A stretch of 64,000 nt of DNA from positions 124,001 through 188,000 of the forward strand of contig BROG01000265.1 in assembly GCA_030159075.1 (NCBI GenBank). Reading direction: 5' to 3'. Position 1 is the stretch's first letter. The number at the start of each line of letters is the position of its first letter. The notes under the pieces were generated by a model that was not told the origin of the DNA, did not search any database, and was given only the letters and a program-made list of their open reading frames with translations. Below, in pieces: positions 44,528 through 56,942 of the stretch. Made by a program: the position numbers and the translations under genes. This DNA is from Atrina japonica (lineage: Eukaryota; Mollusca; Bivalvia; Pterioida; Pinnidae).

Positions 44528-44890
44528 AGCCTTCGTGGTCGAGTGCTTAGAGCCTTGCGCTTTGAACGTGAAGACTTTCATTTCTGATCAGCGCAGGTTC
44601 GAGCCCCGCCGGAGCTTTAGCTGACAAATTAAACTGCTGTCGGTATAATAGTCTTGTTTGCGATTACTCTGTTTCACAAACTGAAATGTTGAGTGTGACT
44701 TTTCGTTGGCGGTTGTTGAGACGCCTGTACCAATTGTGACGAGGATTCGTTCCTCATGTGTTTCATTTGGACTTTACTGTAAACTCACGGCGGGTGTGAC
44801 CGGTCGACAAGGGATACTTACTCCTCCATGGCACCTGATCCCACCTCTTTGTTTCCAGAGGTCCGTGTTTGTCCAATTTTACCAGATTTG
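44528..44890 (+). mobile_element. SINE family 2, copy with tRNA-like head
   Basis: The head has GGTCGAGTGCTTAGAGCC (A-box region) and CAGGTTCGAGCCCCGC (B-box). The body has TTGTGACGAGGATTCG, GTGTGACCGGTCGACAAG and CACCTGATCCCACCTC. Related pieces: 20765-20855, 29408-29604, 52386-52606 and 58440-58692. Confidence 0.75.
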
Positions 44891-46049
44891 TATCTATATC
44901 CTGGACGTCCTAAAGATTTATACTTTTGTATCTGATATTTTTTTTATATTGTCGGTATTTATCTGATGTGAGAACGGATTTATGTTATCTAACATTATAG
45001 GCAGAGATATAGGTGAGTGTGTATGTAGGGTTTCCAGGAAGTGTGTTGAGTCCAATTTCCTCTTTTAGAATGCTGACAGCGCCTGTAGACTAATGTGAAG
45101 TTGCCATAATTAGATGAGGGACGATGATAAAATTTTCGTGTAGACGGGAAAGTTCTCTGACAACATCAGGGTCACAAAAATTAATTGTGTCTGGGGTTGA
45201 CGAATGTTTAAGTGATGATATGATAACAAAAAGACGAATACACAGACCTAAACATTCTTATATTTTCTCTGATATTGTCTCTAGAAACCCAGGTTTGGCA
45301 CTTTTTCAATTCCAATTGATTACCACACTGAACCTGACCTTCTTATCACAAAATATACAGAAATATCTGTATGCCTCTGTATAGCACATATTTGATAATG
45401 TACACCAAATACAAGTAGTAGAAACAATTGGAAAAACCTTTCAGAGTAACAACAGCTTATGCCCCTTTAAGGTACCATTTGAAAAAAAAAACATACATGC
45501 ACTTAAACTAATTGAAAACCTTCGTAGGGAATGAATAATTGTGGATATTTTAAACAAAGAGGATTTATTGTATGTGCCATTGGCATAGATGAATTACTCC
45601 AATACCCTAAACAATGATGTGTTAATATTGAAAGGTAAATCTAAGTGTCATTTTTTTATTTAATATAAACAAAATTAGTTCATTTATGTTTATGTTTCGT
45701 AAATTTGATTGTATTCGACAAAAAATCATTTCATTTCCATGGTAATTTTACAGTCCCCCTTTAGTAACATACGATACAGTATTTCATACTATATTGTGCG
45801 CACAGTTTAGTTATGCGCAGTTTAACAAATATTATATAGTGCGCATACAGGAAGTTAAGAATTTGTATGGTTGTGTATACGTTTTTATATGTCTTTTCTT
45901 TTTTTTTTTTTGGGGGGGGGGTATATCAATCAAAGTAGTAAAAAGGGGGAAACATTTTAAAAAAATACACAGCTAATGCCCCTTTAACATTCAATAAAGT
46001 TAATCCTAAAGATATGGCAACCTATTTTTATCATGATTACTACTAGGAC
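44891..46049. other. No gene recognised
   Basis: An orphan 86-codon plus frame (45124-45384) has no recognisable domain and lies inside the minus-strand intron. Confidence 0.35.
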
Positions 46050-46242
46050 GATGTCTGTCCTTCGGATGAGACGGTAGAAACCGAGGTCCCGTGTTACAGT
46101 GAGTGTCGGTACGTTAAAGAACCCTCACTGCTCAATGGCCGCAAGTGCCGAGCATAGGTCAAACTTTCATCCCTTCATCGGCCTTTGGTGACGTCTCCAT
46201 GAAAGATTCTTGAGTGGGACGTTGAACAATAATACAGCAACA
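46050..46242 (+). mobile_element. SINE family 1, body
   Basis: Starts at TGTCCTTCGGATGAGACGG, has the shared body and ends GACGTTGAACAATAATAC. It lies about 60 bases from the exon 1 donor, in opposite orientation to the gene. Confidence 0.85.
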
Positions 46243-46307
46243 AGGACGATATCAAAAGTATTCCTCAAGGCAATTTGTAAGCAAAAACCTTAATGTAGAA
46301 TTCTTAC

Positions 46308-47330
46308 CGTAAGATCAAGTCTTGAGTCATCTAGCCTGCATTGAAAATCTGACAAGTCGATCTGTAAATTAAATCTAATTTCCAAGGTCCTAGCGGTAGT
46401 CCTCCAATGTATGTAATCAAAATAGGTTTTATCCAAGCCGTCGATACATTCTATCTCCCTGCACACACGATTTCTTTGCTGTAATGCTGTACATATTCTA
46501 CTATTTTTATTGACACATTCGACGTTTTTGTAGAATGTCTCACCAATGTATACCGGTCGTTGATATCTCTTACAGTCAGTTTTGGTAGAAATGTCGGCAT
46601 TCTGTGAACCTAATCGAAGACACATTCTTGGCTTAATGAATAAAGATGGTATCGGAAATATATGATTTTTTTTATCCGGTTGATATATGAATTGTAATAT
46701 GTCATACAAATTCATCGTTTTTTGTGACGTCATTAGACTATAAGTAACTAGTCTCCATGCAAACACTTTAGTAACGCCGTTACACAAAGCACAGAAAATA
46801 TTCCTATACGTAAGTCCGTCGGAATCCGATACAGGAATGTATTCCAATGGATCGTATGTATCGTTAGATCCAATACATTTAATGGAGACTGAATTGGTGG
46901 TATAATATTTTCCACAATTTTTTATCATCCAAACGGCGAATGGAAAATATTTTACCTTTCGAATCATAGGAAATGTGTATGGAAGATCGCAAATTATTTC
47001 ACTTTTGTTCGTAAGTAGTGTATTGTTGTTTTGAGGTTCATTTGAGGTAAAACAACAGTCATTGAATATAGGGCAATTTTCATCACAGTAGCAATTAGGT
47101 ATTTCTTTAATGCATGAATACCCACAATTAAGGTTTGATCGTTTCTGTCTGTGATTTCCAGCAGAATCATTTCCCCAGTAAATGTCATCAAAGACTGCTG
47201 CTTCCACGAGTTTATTACTGTCTTCAAATGTAAATACCTCCATAAATGGAAGAAATAAAAGCAAATGATATAACATAATGGTTTTTGGTAACTGCGATAA
47301 TTGAAAAGATCCGTATATTTGCACGACCAT
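46308..47330 (-). CDS. Exon 1: signal peptide, furin-type site and somatomedin-B-like domain
   Basis: The frame opens at ATG 47330. A second ATG at 47276 (MLYHLLLFLPFMEVFT) begins directly at a hydrophobic signal peptide and may be the true start. RQKR (residues 61-64 from the first ATG) is a furin-type site. Then come cysteines C69, C73, C80, C82, C86, C92 and C93 with somatomedin-B spacing C-x3-C-x6-C-x-C-x3-C-x5-CC (CGYSC, CYCDENC, NDCCF). Later parts are Cys-rich with several NxS/T sites and a YRNIFCALCNGV motif, typical from memory of molluscan orphan receptor ectodomains. The exon ends ACG|GTAAGA at 46308, phase 0. It is a secreted or type-I/GPCR-like surface protein; the membrane part is not in the window. 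Confidence 0.7.
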
Positions 47331-47429
47331 ATACTTTCTGTCCTGTTGGCAGAATGTTAAATAACATTATGCAGATCACTGACATGCGTAATCCTATGCG
47401 TAATTAATGCTGTAAAAGTGGGTGTGTCA

Positions 47430-47607
47430 TTTTGATTATCATACGGACGTTCGCACTACTTTCGGTTATTTCAAGCTCCATGGTTGTGCAGATACGGTGA
47501 CATGTAGGAACGATAACTCTTGCTAATATTACTAAATATCGATATTCTACATTATGTAAAATTAAAGTCGCCCAGATCAAGAAATGGCTCGTGTGCCGTC
47601 ATTCATT
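47430..47607 (-). repeat. Family-E repeat, minus orientation, in the gene's 5' flank
   Basis: Contains TTTTGATTATCATACGGA, GGTGACATGTAGGAACGATAA and GTCGCCCAGATCAAGAAATGG. It starts about 100 bases upstream of the receptor gene's first ATG. Confidence 0.6.
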
Positions 47608-48179
47608 ACTTTAATTCAAATGTTTGTCCGCTTTGTTTCTTTGTGTTATAATGACTTTTCCAAAAGAAACATGCAGGTTTATGGAAATGAGACTCCTATG
47701 TATTTCTGTCAGATGAATTACAGTTTTTAGGTCAGTGGTGACCTATTCTAATCGCCTTTAGATTGCACTACAGTAATTGCCCCAAGGCTGCAACTAGGTT
47801 CACGTCAAAACATGGCGGCGCAGAAATAATTCTAGAGTTTTCCTTCCTGTTAGAGGGCTTTGCCCTGGACGTTATCAGAATTTTGTGAGTCGTAAACCAG
47901 GGTATGTACTTTTAGATCTGGTATGGGAAGTAATTCTTGAGGGATTTAGAAATTTATTAAATATTCAGAAAAAAGAGGGTTGTGATTTGGCCAAGGACCT
48001 GACTACAAAGCACCTATGTGTCTTTCTGGATGGGCAGGTATTTTCCCGTGCTAAGTTGAGTAGCGATGACAATATGTGTAAATATTAGATCTGAGAAGTT
48101 CATTTACAGAGAATAATGCTGATCTAAATGCGAGTATATTTAGTAAGTATATATAGTAGATTAAATACTGATGTGCAAC
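47608..48179. other. No gene recognised
   Basis: A plus frame at 47885-48088 (67 codons) has no recognisable domain. Confidence 0.35.
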
Positions 48180-49276
48180 CTTTAGTCCGTCGTCGTGCAC
48201 CGTGAGTCCGTAAACAATTTACATTTTCGACTTCTACTCTGAAACCACTGAAGGGATTTTTACGAAACATTACATGAAGCAAATACTCAAAGTATTTTAC
48301 CAAGTTTGTAGTTTTCAACCAAATCGACCCAGGGTAGGATCCAGGATGGGCCAAAAGAGGTCTCCGGGTATACCACTTTTTAAAATATCATCTTCTCCAG
48401 AACCACTACATTAATTGAAAAAACGGATTGTTTCTAAGTGATCAGCAAGAATGTATGATTCAAGTTTGTATTTTTCATAGATCGGAATATTAATGTTTGA
48501 CGTTTTAATTCTTTTCAGACTTTGTCATTTGCATTCATTTTTGCATGATTCCCTCGTTTATCTCCCCTTGTATACACTTTGATGCATTCATTTAGTGTGT
48601 TTACTTGTAATTAGGCAAAGAATTGTTATTGTGCAAGAAGTTTGCCAAAATTTAATTTCTAGAAGTTTTTTTGAATTTTTTAAGACTGGAAATAAGGGTG
48701 TGTATTCTTTTCACCTGGTCAGCTTCTTCTAGGAAACCATTGAAGGAATTTCGACCAAACTTTACAGGAAATAAGTACTCATGGTTCTCTACTATATTGG
48801 TTTTCTTTTGGTTAGATCAGCCGACATATTCTTCTTCTTCTTGTTTTGGGATGTTTTTGACATTATATTGAAATGTATGATAGACAGAAAAAATGAAAGG
48901 AGCAAATATGTTCAGCGCGCAAAGATCTACAAAAAAATTAACAGGGTCGAAATTGTCAGGGCGACTCTTATGAGAGTTATTTCCCCTTTTAAGTGGATTT
49001 CACAGTTTTTGACAGTTATATCATATTATCTTAAAAAGTATAATAGATAGAGAGAAAGTGAAAAAAGAAAATAGTCAACAGGGACGATATTATCAGGTTT
49101 ACCCTTATGGGAGTTATTTCTTCTTTTAAGTGAATTTCTCATGTTTTGGGATTTTTTACATTATCAAAAGTATGATAGATAGAGCGAAATTGAAAGAAGC
49201 AATTTGATCTGCATGCAAAGATCTAAAAAGATGTTAATAGGGCCGTGACCGTTAATGCCCACCGGGCCTCTTGTTT
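48180..49276 (-). repeat. Family-C repeat, minus orientation
   Basis: Ends GGGCCTCTTGTTT, the inverse of the start at 18838. Contains the inverse of AGGGGAAATAACTCC units (e.g. GAGTTATTTCCCCTTTTAAG) and a 5' extension with CACCGTGAGTCCGTAAAC and TTTCGACCAAACTTTACAGG, a segment the copy at 18838 lacks. Confidence 0.7.
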
Positions 49277-50544
49277 ACACACACAATTTCATAAATTATG
49301 ATGTAGACATTTAATATAATACATGTTCAATAAATCATAAAATCGCGCTTAGCTGTTTGCGTTGTTTAGGGGCAGCAGAGTTCACGAGACACTACCCAGC
49401 TGGATGATGTGATTTGGAGTATAAAACTCATACATCGCATGTCGAGATTTACTAGTATAATGTCAATTTACATGATTTTCTATGTAAAAGATACCATCGA
49501 AATTCGTACAAGAGTAAAGTAATTTATCAGCATAATGGAAAACAGCATGCAACACTGTCATTCTATACATGTCTAATATTTACATACCGACTGCAATTCC
49601 CTTCATTGCAAGTATATAGAGTGGAATGTTTCATATTCTAGTAAACGCAGTCACGTGCCCCGAGTATTAACCACTTTACTTTTCAGCGTAAGAATACATG
49701 AACGAATCAATAAAGAATAGAATATCACATGTTTATTTCTTATAATTTAATCTTAAAAGCCATACATAAAGCCTATCACAAAGGAAATAAAATCACTGAA
49801 AGTCGGAAACACGAGACTACATCTGTAGCACATTGTAGCCTACAGGCCCAATTATATCTAGGTCATATGACCAGAACCACAGACCATCGTCTGGCTTCAG
49901 TTACAAAAGAAAAAAGACTAATGAAACTTTGTCAAGCATCTCTTGATAAACAAGTCGATTTGTTTGCCATCAATTTCATATTTCGTCACCCGCATCGTGT
50001 GAAATTAGGTCGTGTGAAATGGGCTTTTTATGTAGGTTACGTACCAATCATCACTGTGGTTCCCAGCTGCTTGGTAAAAATGTAAATAAAAGGGTTACTT
50101 TCATCATCAATTTATTACACTTCTTGTAAGTCACACTAAATCTTTCTATAGTATATCCCATTTATAATATCAGAATTCAATCGCAAACTCGTTGTAAATA
50201 CATTTATTCAGCATACTCATGGCGCAGATTTGCAATTTCTATTCTCTTCCGACACATTTAACCTTCCGGTTACCAAGCAGACGATATTCTAAAATAATTG
50301 AAAACAATCTGACACTTACTCAAAAATTTTCCATATCAATATTTTCTTTCAAAATGGTATAAAAAGAAGCAAATAAACCTAATTCCATTTAGTTTTCCGG
50401 ACAGAAAAGGGGAACTACTTCTATGTCAAAACACTGTTGAGCGATACGTCATATGTAAACACCCCCCCGCAAATTCATATCCCGGAATGAATTTAGTATC
50501 CAGTAGACATCAGTTTCAAAAAAAATGGTAATATATATAAATAT
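49277..50544. other. No confident gene; orphan 118-codon frame at 49729-50085 (+)
   Basis: The plus frame has balanced composition (KLCQASLDKQVDLFAINF, HPHRVKLGRVKWAFYVGY) but no recognised family, no splice context and no promoter evidence. It could be a remnant. Confidence 0.3.
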
Positions 50545-50692
50545 AAGGATTGTTTTTCATTTTTTTGACTTCATTCGAATATAATGGCATGCATTATGGT
50601 TGCAGCATCACTTCGTGCTGCACATTGAATTTTTTTCCATAATGCACTGCCATTATATTCGAATGAAGTCAAAAAAATGAAAAACAATCCTT
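50545..50692. repeat. Near-perfect foldback, ~55-bp arms
   Basis: The left arm starts AAGGATTGTTTTTCATTTTT and the right arm is its near-exact inverse ending AAAAACAATCCTT. Both carry TTCATTCGAATATAATGGCA. The centre holds a smaller hairpin, GCAGCA...TGCTGC. The arms are much better matched than those of the other foldbacks in the window. Confidence 0.9.
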
Positions 50693-51575
50693 AAAACAAA
50701 CACAAATATTATCTAACAAAGGTGTGATACTCGACAGTGTACTTCAATTTTAAATTCGAGTCTTATTGCCTTTTTTTTTTTACCTTTTTGCAAATTTTTA
50801 ATTTTGATATTATATAAATAATATATAATTTTTACAGGGTCGTTGTCTCTGCCGGTGGACCGCCAGAGTCCTGGAGGCTGTACATAATGCAAGAAATTGT
50901 TATTTCGCTACTGATTGCTTTATACTTATGTTTCGTATTTATAGCACCAATAAACTATAAACTCCTCATAAGTTAATATATGCATCTTTTATAGTGATTA
51001 CTCTTAGATGGATTTGACAATGCATTTAAATGTAGCTTATTGCCTTGTATGATATCCCTTTCTCCAGTTTATATTCAAGTTCATCATATGAAGACTTATT
51101 GACATAGACGATCGTGTAGTTTGACCTTTATTGCATTAATTATACAATAATTATATTGCGGTACGTATACATTACAGTTTGGACGTACTTAAGTTTAATT
51201 ATATCTATAGTATAGATTTATAATAATACAATTTAATAGAAATAATCGTTAAATTGGTTTATTACAGCGTAAGTAAGTTATCGAACTTTGTTCATAGGAA
51301 GAGTTATCCTTCACAAAAGAACTCTTCAGAACTGAATAAAACAGGGCGCACTTAAATTTTATCATCACATTGTCTCCAGATTTCACTCACCCTCCCGTCC
51401 TTCCCAGTTAGTTTCGACCTAGTACTTTCTTTAATTTTCTAATTTCAGATAACCAAGCTGCATAATCAGAAAGAACAGATCGTCTTGACAGTGTGATAGT
51501 GAAATGGTATGGAACGAGGACATTTTTAGTGATATCTTTGGTTACAACATGCATAATATTTATTCAAGGACATTA

Positions 51576-51579
<4 letters not shown>
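50693..51579. other. No gene recognised
   Basis: 50990-51115 resembles family G (GTGATTACTCTTAGATGGAT, GACATAGACGATCGT). Confidence 0.35.
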
Positions 51580-51611
<32 letters not shown>

Positions 51612-51713
51612 CTTTTATTTTCCCTTTTATCCCTTTCACCCCTGAATATTTGAGTGGTATGCTCTTTTCTATTGTTTATGACCAGCGTATTATGGTCTGT
51701 AGGGTTGAAAGGG
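51580..51713. mobile_element. (TA)n tract followed by piggyBac-like MITE, second copy
   Basis: TA dinucleotides at 51580-51609. The MITE is 51631-51713 (CCCTTTCACCCCTGAATA to GTAGGGTTGAAAGGG), with TTAA at 51714-51717 on the right and TTAT on the left. Same interior as 31029-31110. Confidence 0.75.
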
Positions 51714-52385
51714 TTAATTGTTATGGTATACTTATGTGGCTCTCATCATCAACTCAACAACTTAAAAATTAATTTACCTAAAATCATATCTTCTATTTAA
51801 CCTTTTGACTTAAAGAGCATGTGATCCCAGGGTTCTATCTAAAGTATTATTGACTTTATTTCAGGATGCCTTTTAAGTTGCAATTGGCAACTTGCCTCCT
51901 TCATTGTAACTTTACAGTCATGACCAATTTATCTAAATATAATAAATAAAAGGGTTTTTGTTTGAAATACGGACTGTCTTTATCAGTACATGTGATAAAG
52001 TTGCATAAAGCGCTAACGAAAATGCAAAACGTTTGGACTGGCAAAATGGTATATGTTTTGTTGTGACATGCATTTGTCTGTTATAATAAAACTAAAATCA
52101 TAGAACAGTGTTGTATTACTTGAACAATATACCGGTAAATGTGCATAAATAGAAACAAGATGTCGAACAAGAGTTCAAACATGAATACATAGAACTATTC
52201 TTAAACTGTGTGAAAGAACGGTCAATAGTGGTATTAACCGATAAAACTCTTCTACGTGAATTTCTGAAAAAAATTAAATAAAGATAATGAATTTACATTT
52301 ATGCTACATCATTCAATTACTTAAATTAATGTATAAATCACAGATGCCAAATTATTAATTCTCAGGATGCCCAGGATACAATATA
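51714..52385. other. No gene recognised
   Basis: AT-rich; nothing seen. Confidence 0.4.
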
Positions 52386-52606
52386 CAAATCTGGTGAATA
52401 TTGGACAAATACGGACCTACGGGAATCTAAAGGTGGTATCAGGTGTCATGGAGGAGTATGCATCTCCTGTTGACCGGTCACACCCACCTTGATTCCACAG
52501 TCAAATTTAAATGAGATATGTGGGGGATAAATCCTTGTGACAAGTGTTACATAAACAACAACCGCTATCGAACAGGCAACTCAACATTTCATTTTGTGAA
52601 ACAGAG
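52386..52606 (-). mobile_element. SINE family 2, body only
   Basis: Minus-oriented body with TTGGACAAATACGGACC, GGTGTCATGGAGGAGTATGC and TGTTGACCGGTCACACCC. The head is absent. Confidence 0.7.
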
Positions 52607-53071
52607 AAAACGAAACAAACTTCCTATTTGGATATTTTATTTAATCTAGACACAAACAAGGTATTAACAACCAGGCTATAAGACAAACGCGACGATATCG
52701 GCTTCTCAGTCGTAAATTATTCAAAGTTATGTAATAATTCTATTTTTTTCAAAAAACGAAGGTATTTATCGTTTTTTGCTGTGTGCACTCTTAGACAAAT
52801 TTGGAACACATGGAGATTTTTTGTTTGTCTATGATTCCAATTTTTCTTTCGGAAAAGACCGTGTTTTCCATCTGAAAACATGCCTGTGTTTGTCGTCGTT
52901 CCCACAGAGGAGGGCTGGAGAACACTTATAATATACATACATAAATAAAGAAAAAAATATAATACAAATGTTTGCTAAATATTGATTTTTGCGGAGAGGT
53001 TCCTTCGCCAATTTGCACTAAATGAATCGCTCTCAAAAGGTGATAAACAGTAACTATTGCTGGTTATCATC

Positions 53072-53810
53072 CTATAGCAATGATTTCAAATAAAAAGTCA
53101 TTTTAGCATAACAACATATGTAATCCCCTTTTCGTATTTCAAAATTAACAATTCCCTGTTCGTTTCCGTCCCATGATTCAAGCTTAAGCACGTCACCAAA
53201 TACTGATTCACGTTTTACAGAAATCTCAAATGATTTCATACCGCATGCAGCTATTTTCTTGTTAACGTTGATGTAATTACCATGGCTTATTTCGTACATG
53301 CACGCATTTTGGCAGAAACGTGCATAACTTGACCAGTTTGTATGATCATTGGAGTCTATATCAGTGTAACCTACATCAAATTGAAGGGCATTTGTTTTAT
53401 TTGTTTTTTCAAACTGTTCCATTGTTAGTGGCGTCCCATTTTTCACAAAGCCTCCATACTTTTCTCTCCACCAATCTGGAAATGGTATTGGCTTTCTTGT
53501 TTCTGGGTCCAAAGTAACAGTTTGCACTGAGCACGTCAATAAATGTGATCGGTTGCCGTTACGTGGACACTCCATTACACTGGTGACACGATCAGAGGTC
53601 TAGTGATCGGATACATGGCTAACGGAACTTGGTATAAAGAACGACTAAACTCAATTTTAGCCGAAACAATGAATATCACCGCATCTGGTCTCTCTCTGTA
53701 AAAGTCTATGTACGACTCTTGGGAGGATTCAGGCAGAAGTGCTGGAGACAACGAGAAAAGGCGTGCGGATTCTATTATTGGTAAAATGCTTCCCAGTAAT
53801 GGTGTATTAT
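53072..53810 (-). CDS. 3' exon of a double-hotdog thioesterase-like protein, with a frame break
   Basis: The exon begins after a good acceptor, CTTTATTGCAG|ATAAT (53811-53813 is the AG side). From 53810 one frame reads PLLGSILPIIESARLFSL, IFIVSAKIEFSRSLYQVPLA and MYPIT, the first hotdog, to a TAA at the start of the next ATG. From about 53600 a different frame continues with LLTCSVQTVTLDPETRKP, PFPDWWREKYG, then the second hotdog (FDVGYTDIDSNDHTNWSSY, KSFEISVKRESVFGDVLK) to TAG 53072. The two parts belong together, so a one-base shift lies between about 53576 and 53610. The family (4HBT/FatA-like fold) hydrolyses acyl thioesters; this metazoan branch is uncharacterised. A sequence error, a short intron or a pseudogene could explain the break. 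Upstream exons were not found. Confidence 0.6.
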
Positions 53811-54445
<635 letters not shown>

Positions 54446-54609
54446 TTAGTGAGTTTGTACCTTATAATACATGTATTTTCTAATATTCTGCGCTATTTAT
54501 GTGGCATTCTTACAGGAGATGTTGACTCTTTCTAAGCACCTAATCCAATCCTATTTCGGATTCGCAATTGTTCTGCATGTTGAAACCTTTTTGATTTCCA
54601 ATCTGTCGT

Positions 54610-55135
54610 ATATTCATCTTTTTACAGTGGTTACTCTTAGACGGATTTCGGCTATACTTTCAGATTTATTATTTGACCTTGTATAATATCACTTTCTCGT
54701 TAGTAAATACACATACATTCGGAATTGGAGCCCAACTGATGAAGTCTAATTGACAGAAACGATCGTCTTGAGCATTAGAACTTCGGCATTATGTTATGAT
54801 ATATATATAACCACTAGGTCGTTGCCACTGCTGGTGTCCCCGAGGGTATACGTAAACCTTGTACCTGGTATTTCGGTACCAGCTGATTACACTAAAGTAA
54901 TACTTGGCACTGATAATACCATTTAAATTCCAAATTTTTCTAAAGCTAAGATATTCATCTCTGTACAGTGGTTACTCTGAGACGGATTTCGGCTATACTT
55001 TTAGATGTATTATTTGGCCTTGTATAATACCATTTTCTCTTTAGTAAATACACATACATTTGAAATTGGAGCTCAACTGATGAAGTCTAATTGACAGAAA
55101 CGATCGTCTTGAGCATTAGAACTTTGGTATAAATA
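54610..55135 (+). repeat. Family-G tandem duplication, ~345 bp period
   Basis: 54629-54792 and about 54972-55130 match closely (GTGGTTACTC...GACGGATTTCGGC, CTGATGAAGTCTAATTGACA, GAAACGATCGTCTTGAGCAT). Diverged pieces occur at 50990, 43220 and 31138. Confidence 0.75.
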
Positions 55136-55160
55136 TAATAATTATGTTTATAATATTCTA

Positions 55161-55316
55161 ATGGAGTTGGAGTTTAAAAAATTATCCATCGGTACTTCTT
55201 CATTTTTATTTTTAATCCTTGTCCTAGTTCATGGACAAAAGGAGAGTATTATTGACTCCAATTCGAATCAAACAAAAATCGACACATGGATATTTACTGT
55301 CGGGGAGGACCCACTG
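55161..55316 (+). CDS. Candidate first exon encoding a signal peptide
   Basis: The ATG opens MELEFKKLSIGTSSFLFLIL, a basic N-terminus and hydrophobic core, followed by VHGQKESIID and TKIDTWIFTVGEDPL. It reaches a donor-like CTG|GTATGT at 55316/55317, beyond which the frame soon ends. That is the form of a first coding exon of a secreted protein. No downstream exon was identified on the plus strand and no family is recognised, so the call is tentative. Confidence 0.35.
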
Positions 55317-55385
55317 GTATGTATCACGTGTGGATGCTTTTTAACTGATAAACTTATTATAATTTATCAGTGTTTTATATCATAA

Positions 55386-55929
55386 ACGGTTTGACCTAAA
55401 CATAAATTTTGTTTCTCATGGAAAGATATTAATTTTGTAAAAACAAAATAGTATGTGTTTATGCCCATTGTTTTCATAGCAACCAGACGGGTGTGAAAGT
55501 GTCAAATTTCAACATTATTTCTGTACATTGTCATTACAGTATATGTATACAACGGAACACTATACAGTTAACACTTGAAGTTGTTGTGCACTATTACAAA
55601 ATCTCTTACCTGTTTTATGGAAAGTGTCATAGTGGAGACCGCCTGGCATTGTCACTTCTATCTTGATTGCACTCGCTATTCTCAGGGTGTAATTTAGAGT
55701 TCCAGTATATCTGAAATATATATCATCGAACGACCGGTGGAAAAGTGACGATAGTGACGAGTATATACATTCTAAACTAAAACGGTTAACATTCGATGGA
55801 AGATTGGAAATAGTGGAAGAAATGTGGAATGTATACCTCGGTAGGCTTGGGGTAGTTTAAATACATTTCAATGTTCTAAGAAATAAAAAGTTGAAACTGT
55901 GTTTCTTGTAATGAGGTTATAGTGATGGA
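55386..55929. other. No gene recognised
   Basis: AT-rich; possible intron of the candidate first exon. Confidence 0.35.
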
Positions 55930-56312
55930 GTTTGTTTGTTTATTGTTGTTTAACTTCCCACTCAAGAATCTTTCACTCTTATGGAGACGTCACAAAATGC
56001 CAGTGAAGGCCTTCAAATTTTGGCCTATGCTCGGCACTTACGACCATTGAGGGTTCTTTAACGTGCCGATATCTACTGTGACACAGGACCCCGGTTTTTA
56101 CTGTCTCATCCGAAAGACAGGAAACCAACCTGCCGCCGACTGGACACGTGGGTCGACCATTGAGGGTTCTTTAACGTGTCGATACCTACTGTGACATGGG
56201 ACCCCGGTTTTTACTGTCACATCCGAAAGACAGGAAACCATCCTGCCGTCGACTGGACTCGAACTCACGATCACGAGTCGAGCGCGCTACCGACTGAACC
56301 AGGTCGGCTCAA
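55930..56312 (-). mobile_element. SINE family 1, full copy with internal duplication
   Basis: The minus-strand head (AGTCGGTAGCGCGC, GAGTTCGAGTCC) is followed by the body. A ~110-bp body segment (GGTTCTTTAACGTG to GGAAACCA) occurs twice, at about 56049-56130 and 56165-56240, after which the normal tail ends at 55930. Confidence 0.85.
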
Positions 56313-56322
56313 TATAATGATA

Positions 56323-56590
56323 GAGTAAAATCCATATAACCTGGCCGGTTGGAGTCTTGTGAACCCTTTCTTGACCTGGGCAAGTTTAAAAATTTAGGTA
56401 ATAAAGCATAACATTGAAATTACACTGACAAAAGTAATCATTCCTACTTATCACCTTACATACAAAAGTATTAGTGAGGAACAAAATGTTTTCCCGTATA
56501 GCTTTTTCATAACTGAAAAGTTAGTAGAATCATCCGTACCATACTCTAAAGGTTATTCCACCCCGCCATCTTACGTGAATCGGACAATAT
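56323..56590 (+). repeat. Family-E repeat, plus orientation
   Basis: One of the best preserved copies: ATCCATATAACCTGGCCGG to GTGAATCGGACAATATT. It is immediately downstream of a SINE. Confidence 0.7.
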
Positions 56591-56704
56591 TACTCTTAAA
56601 AGCAATAAATATAAAAACTACTTTTGTTCATATAACAAGGAAGTCTGACAAACCAATGAATTTCAATATTCATGTTGTTATCAATAGCAAATACCAAGAT
56701 CGTG

Positions 56705-56942
56705 AGCCGGCCCGGCGCGCTCTGGATCGTGAGGTCGTGAGTTCGAGTCCCGCCGACGGATGAGACAGTAAAAACTGGAGGTCCCGTGTCACAGTAGGTG
56801 TCGGCACGTTAAAGAACCCTTACTGGCCGTAAGTGCCGAGCATAGGCAAAAATTTGAAGCCCTTCACCGGCATTTGGTGACGTCTCCATATGAGTGAAAG
56901 ATTCTTGAGTGGGACGTTAAACAACAATAAACAAACAAACAA
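56705..56942 (+). mobile_element. SINE family 1, head partly degraded
   Basis: GAGTTCGAGTCCCGCCGACG (B-box) joins directly to the GATGAGACAGTAAAAACTGG body. The tail is GTTAAACAACAATAAACAAA. Confidence 0.85.

Larger units (their letters stand above)
34433..46307 (-). other. Large intron of the somatomedin-B-type gene
   Basis: Bounded by the donor ACG|GTAAGA at 46308/46307 and the acceptor TTGCAG|GAT at 34433/34432, both phase 0. It is filled by repeats: SINEs, the LTR-type unit, family F in both orientations, a LINE fragment and a TIR element. The pairing of the two exons is inference from phase, strand and composition. Confidence 0.5.
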
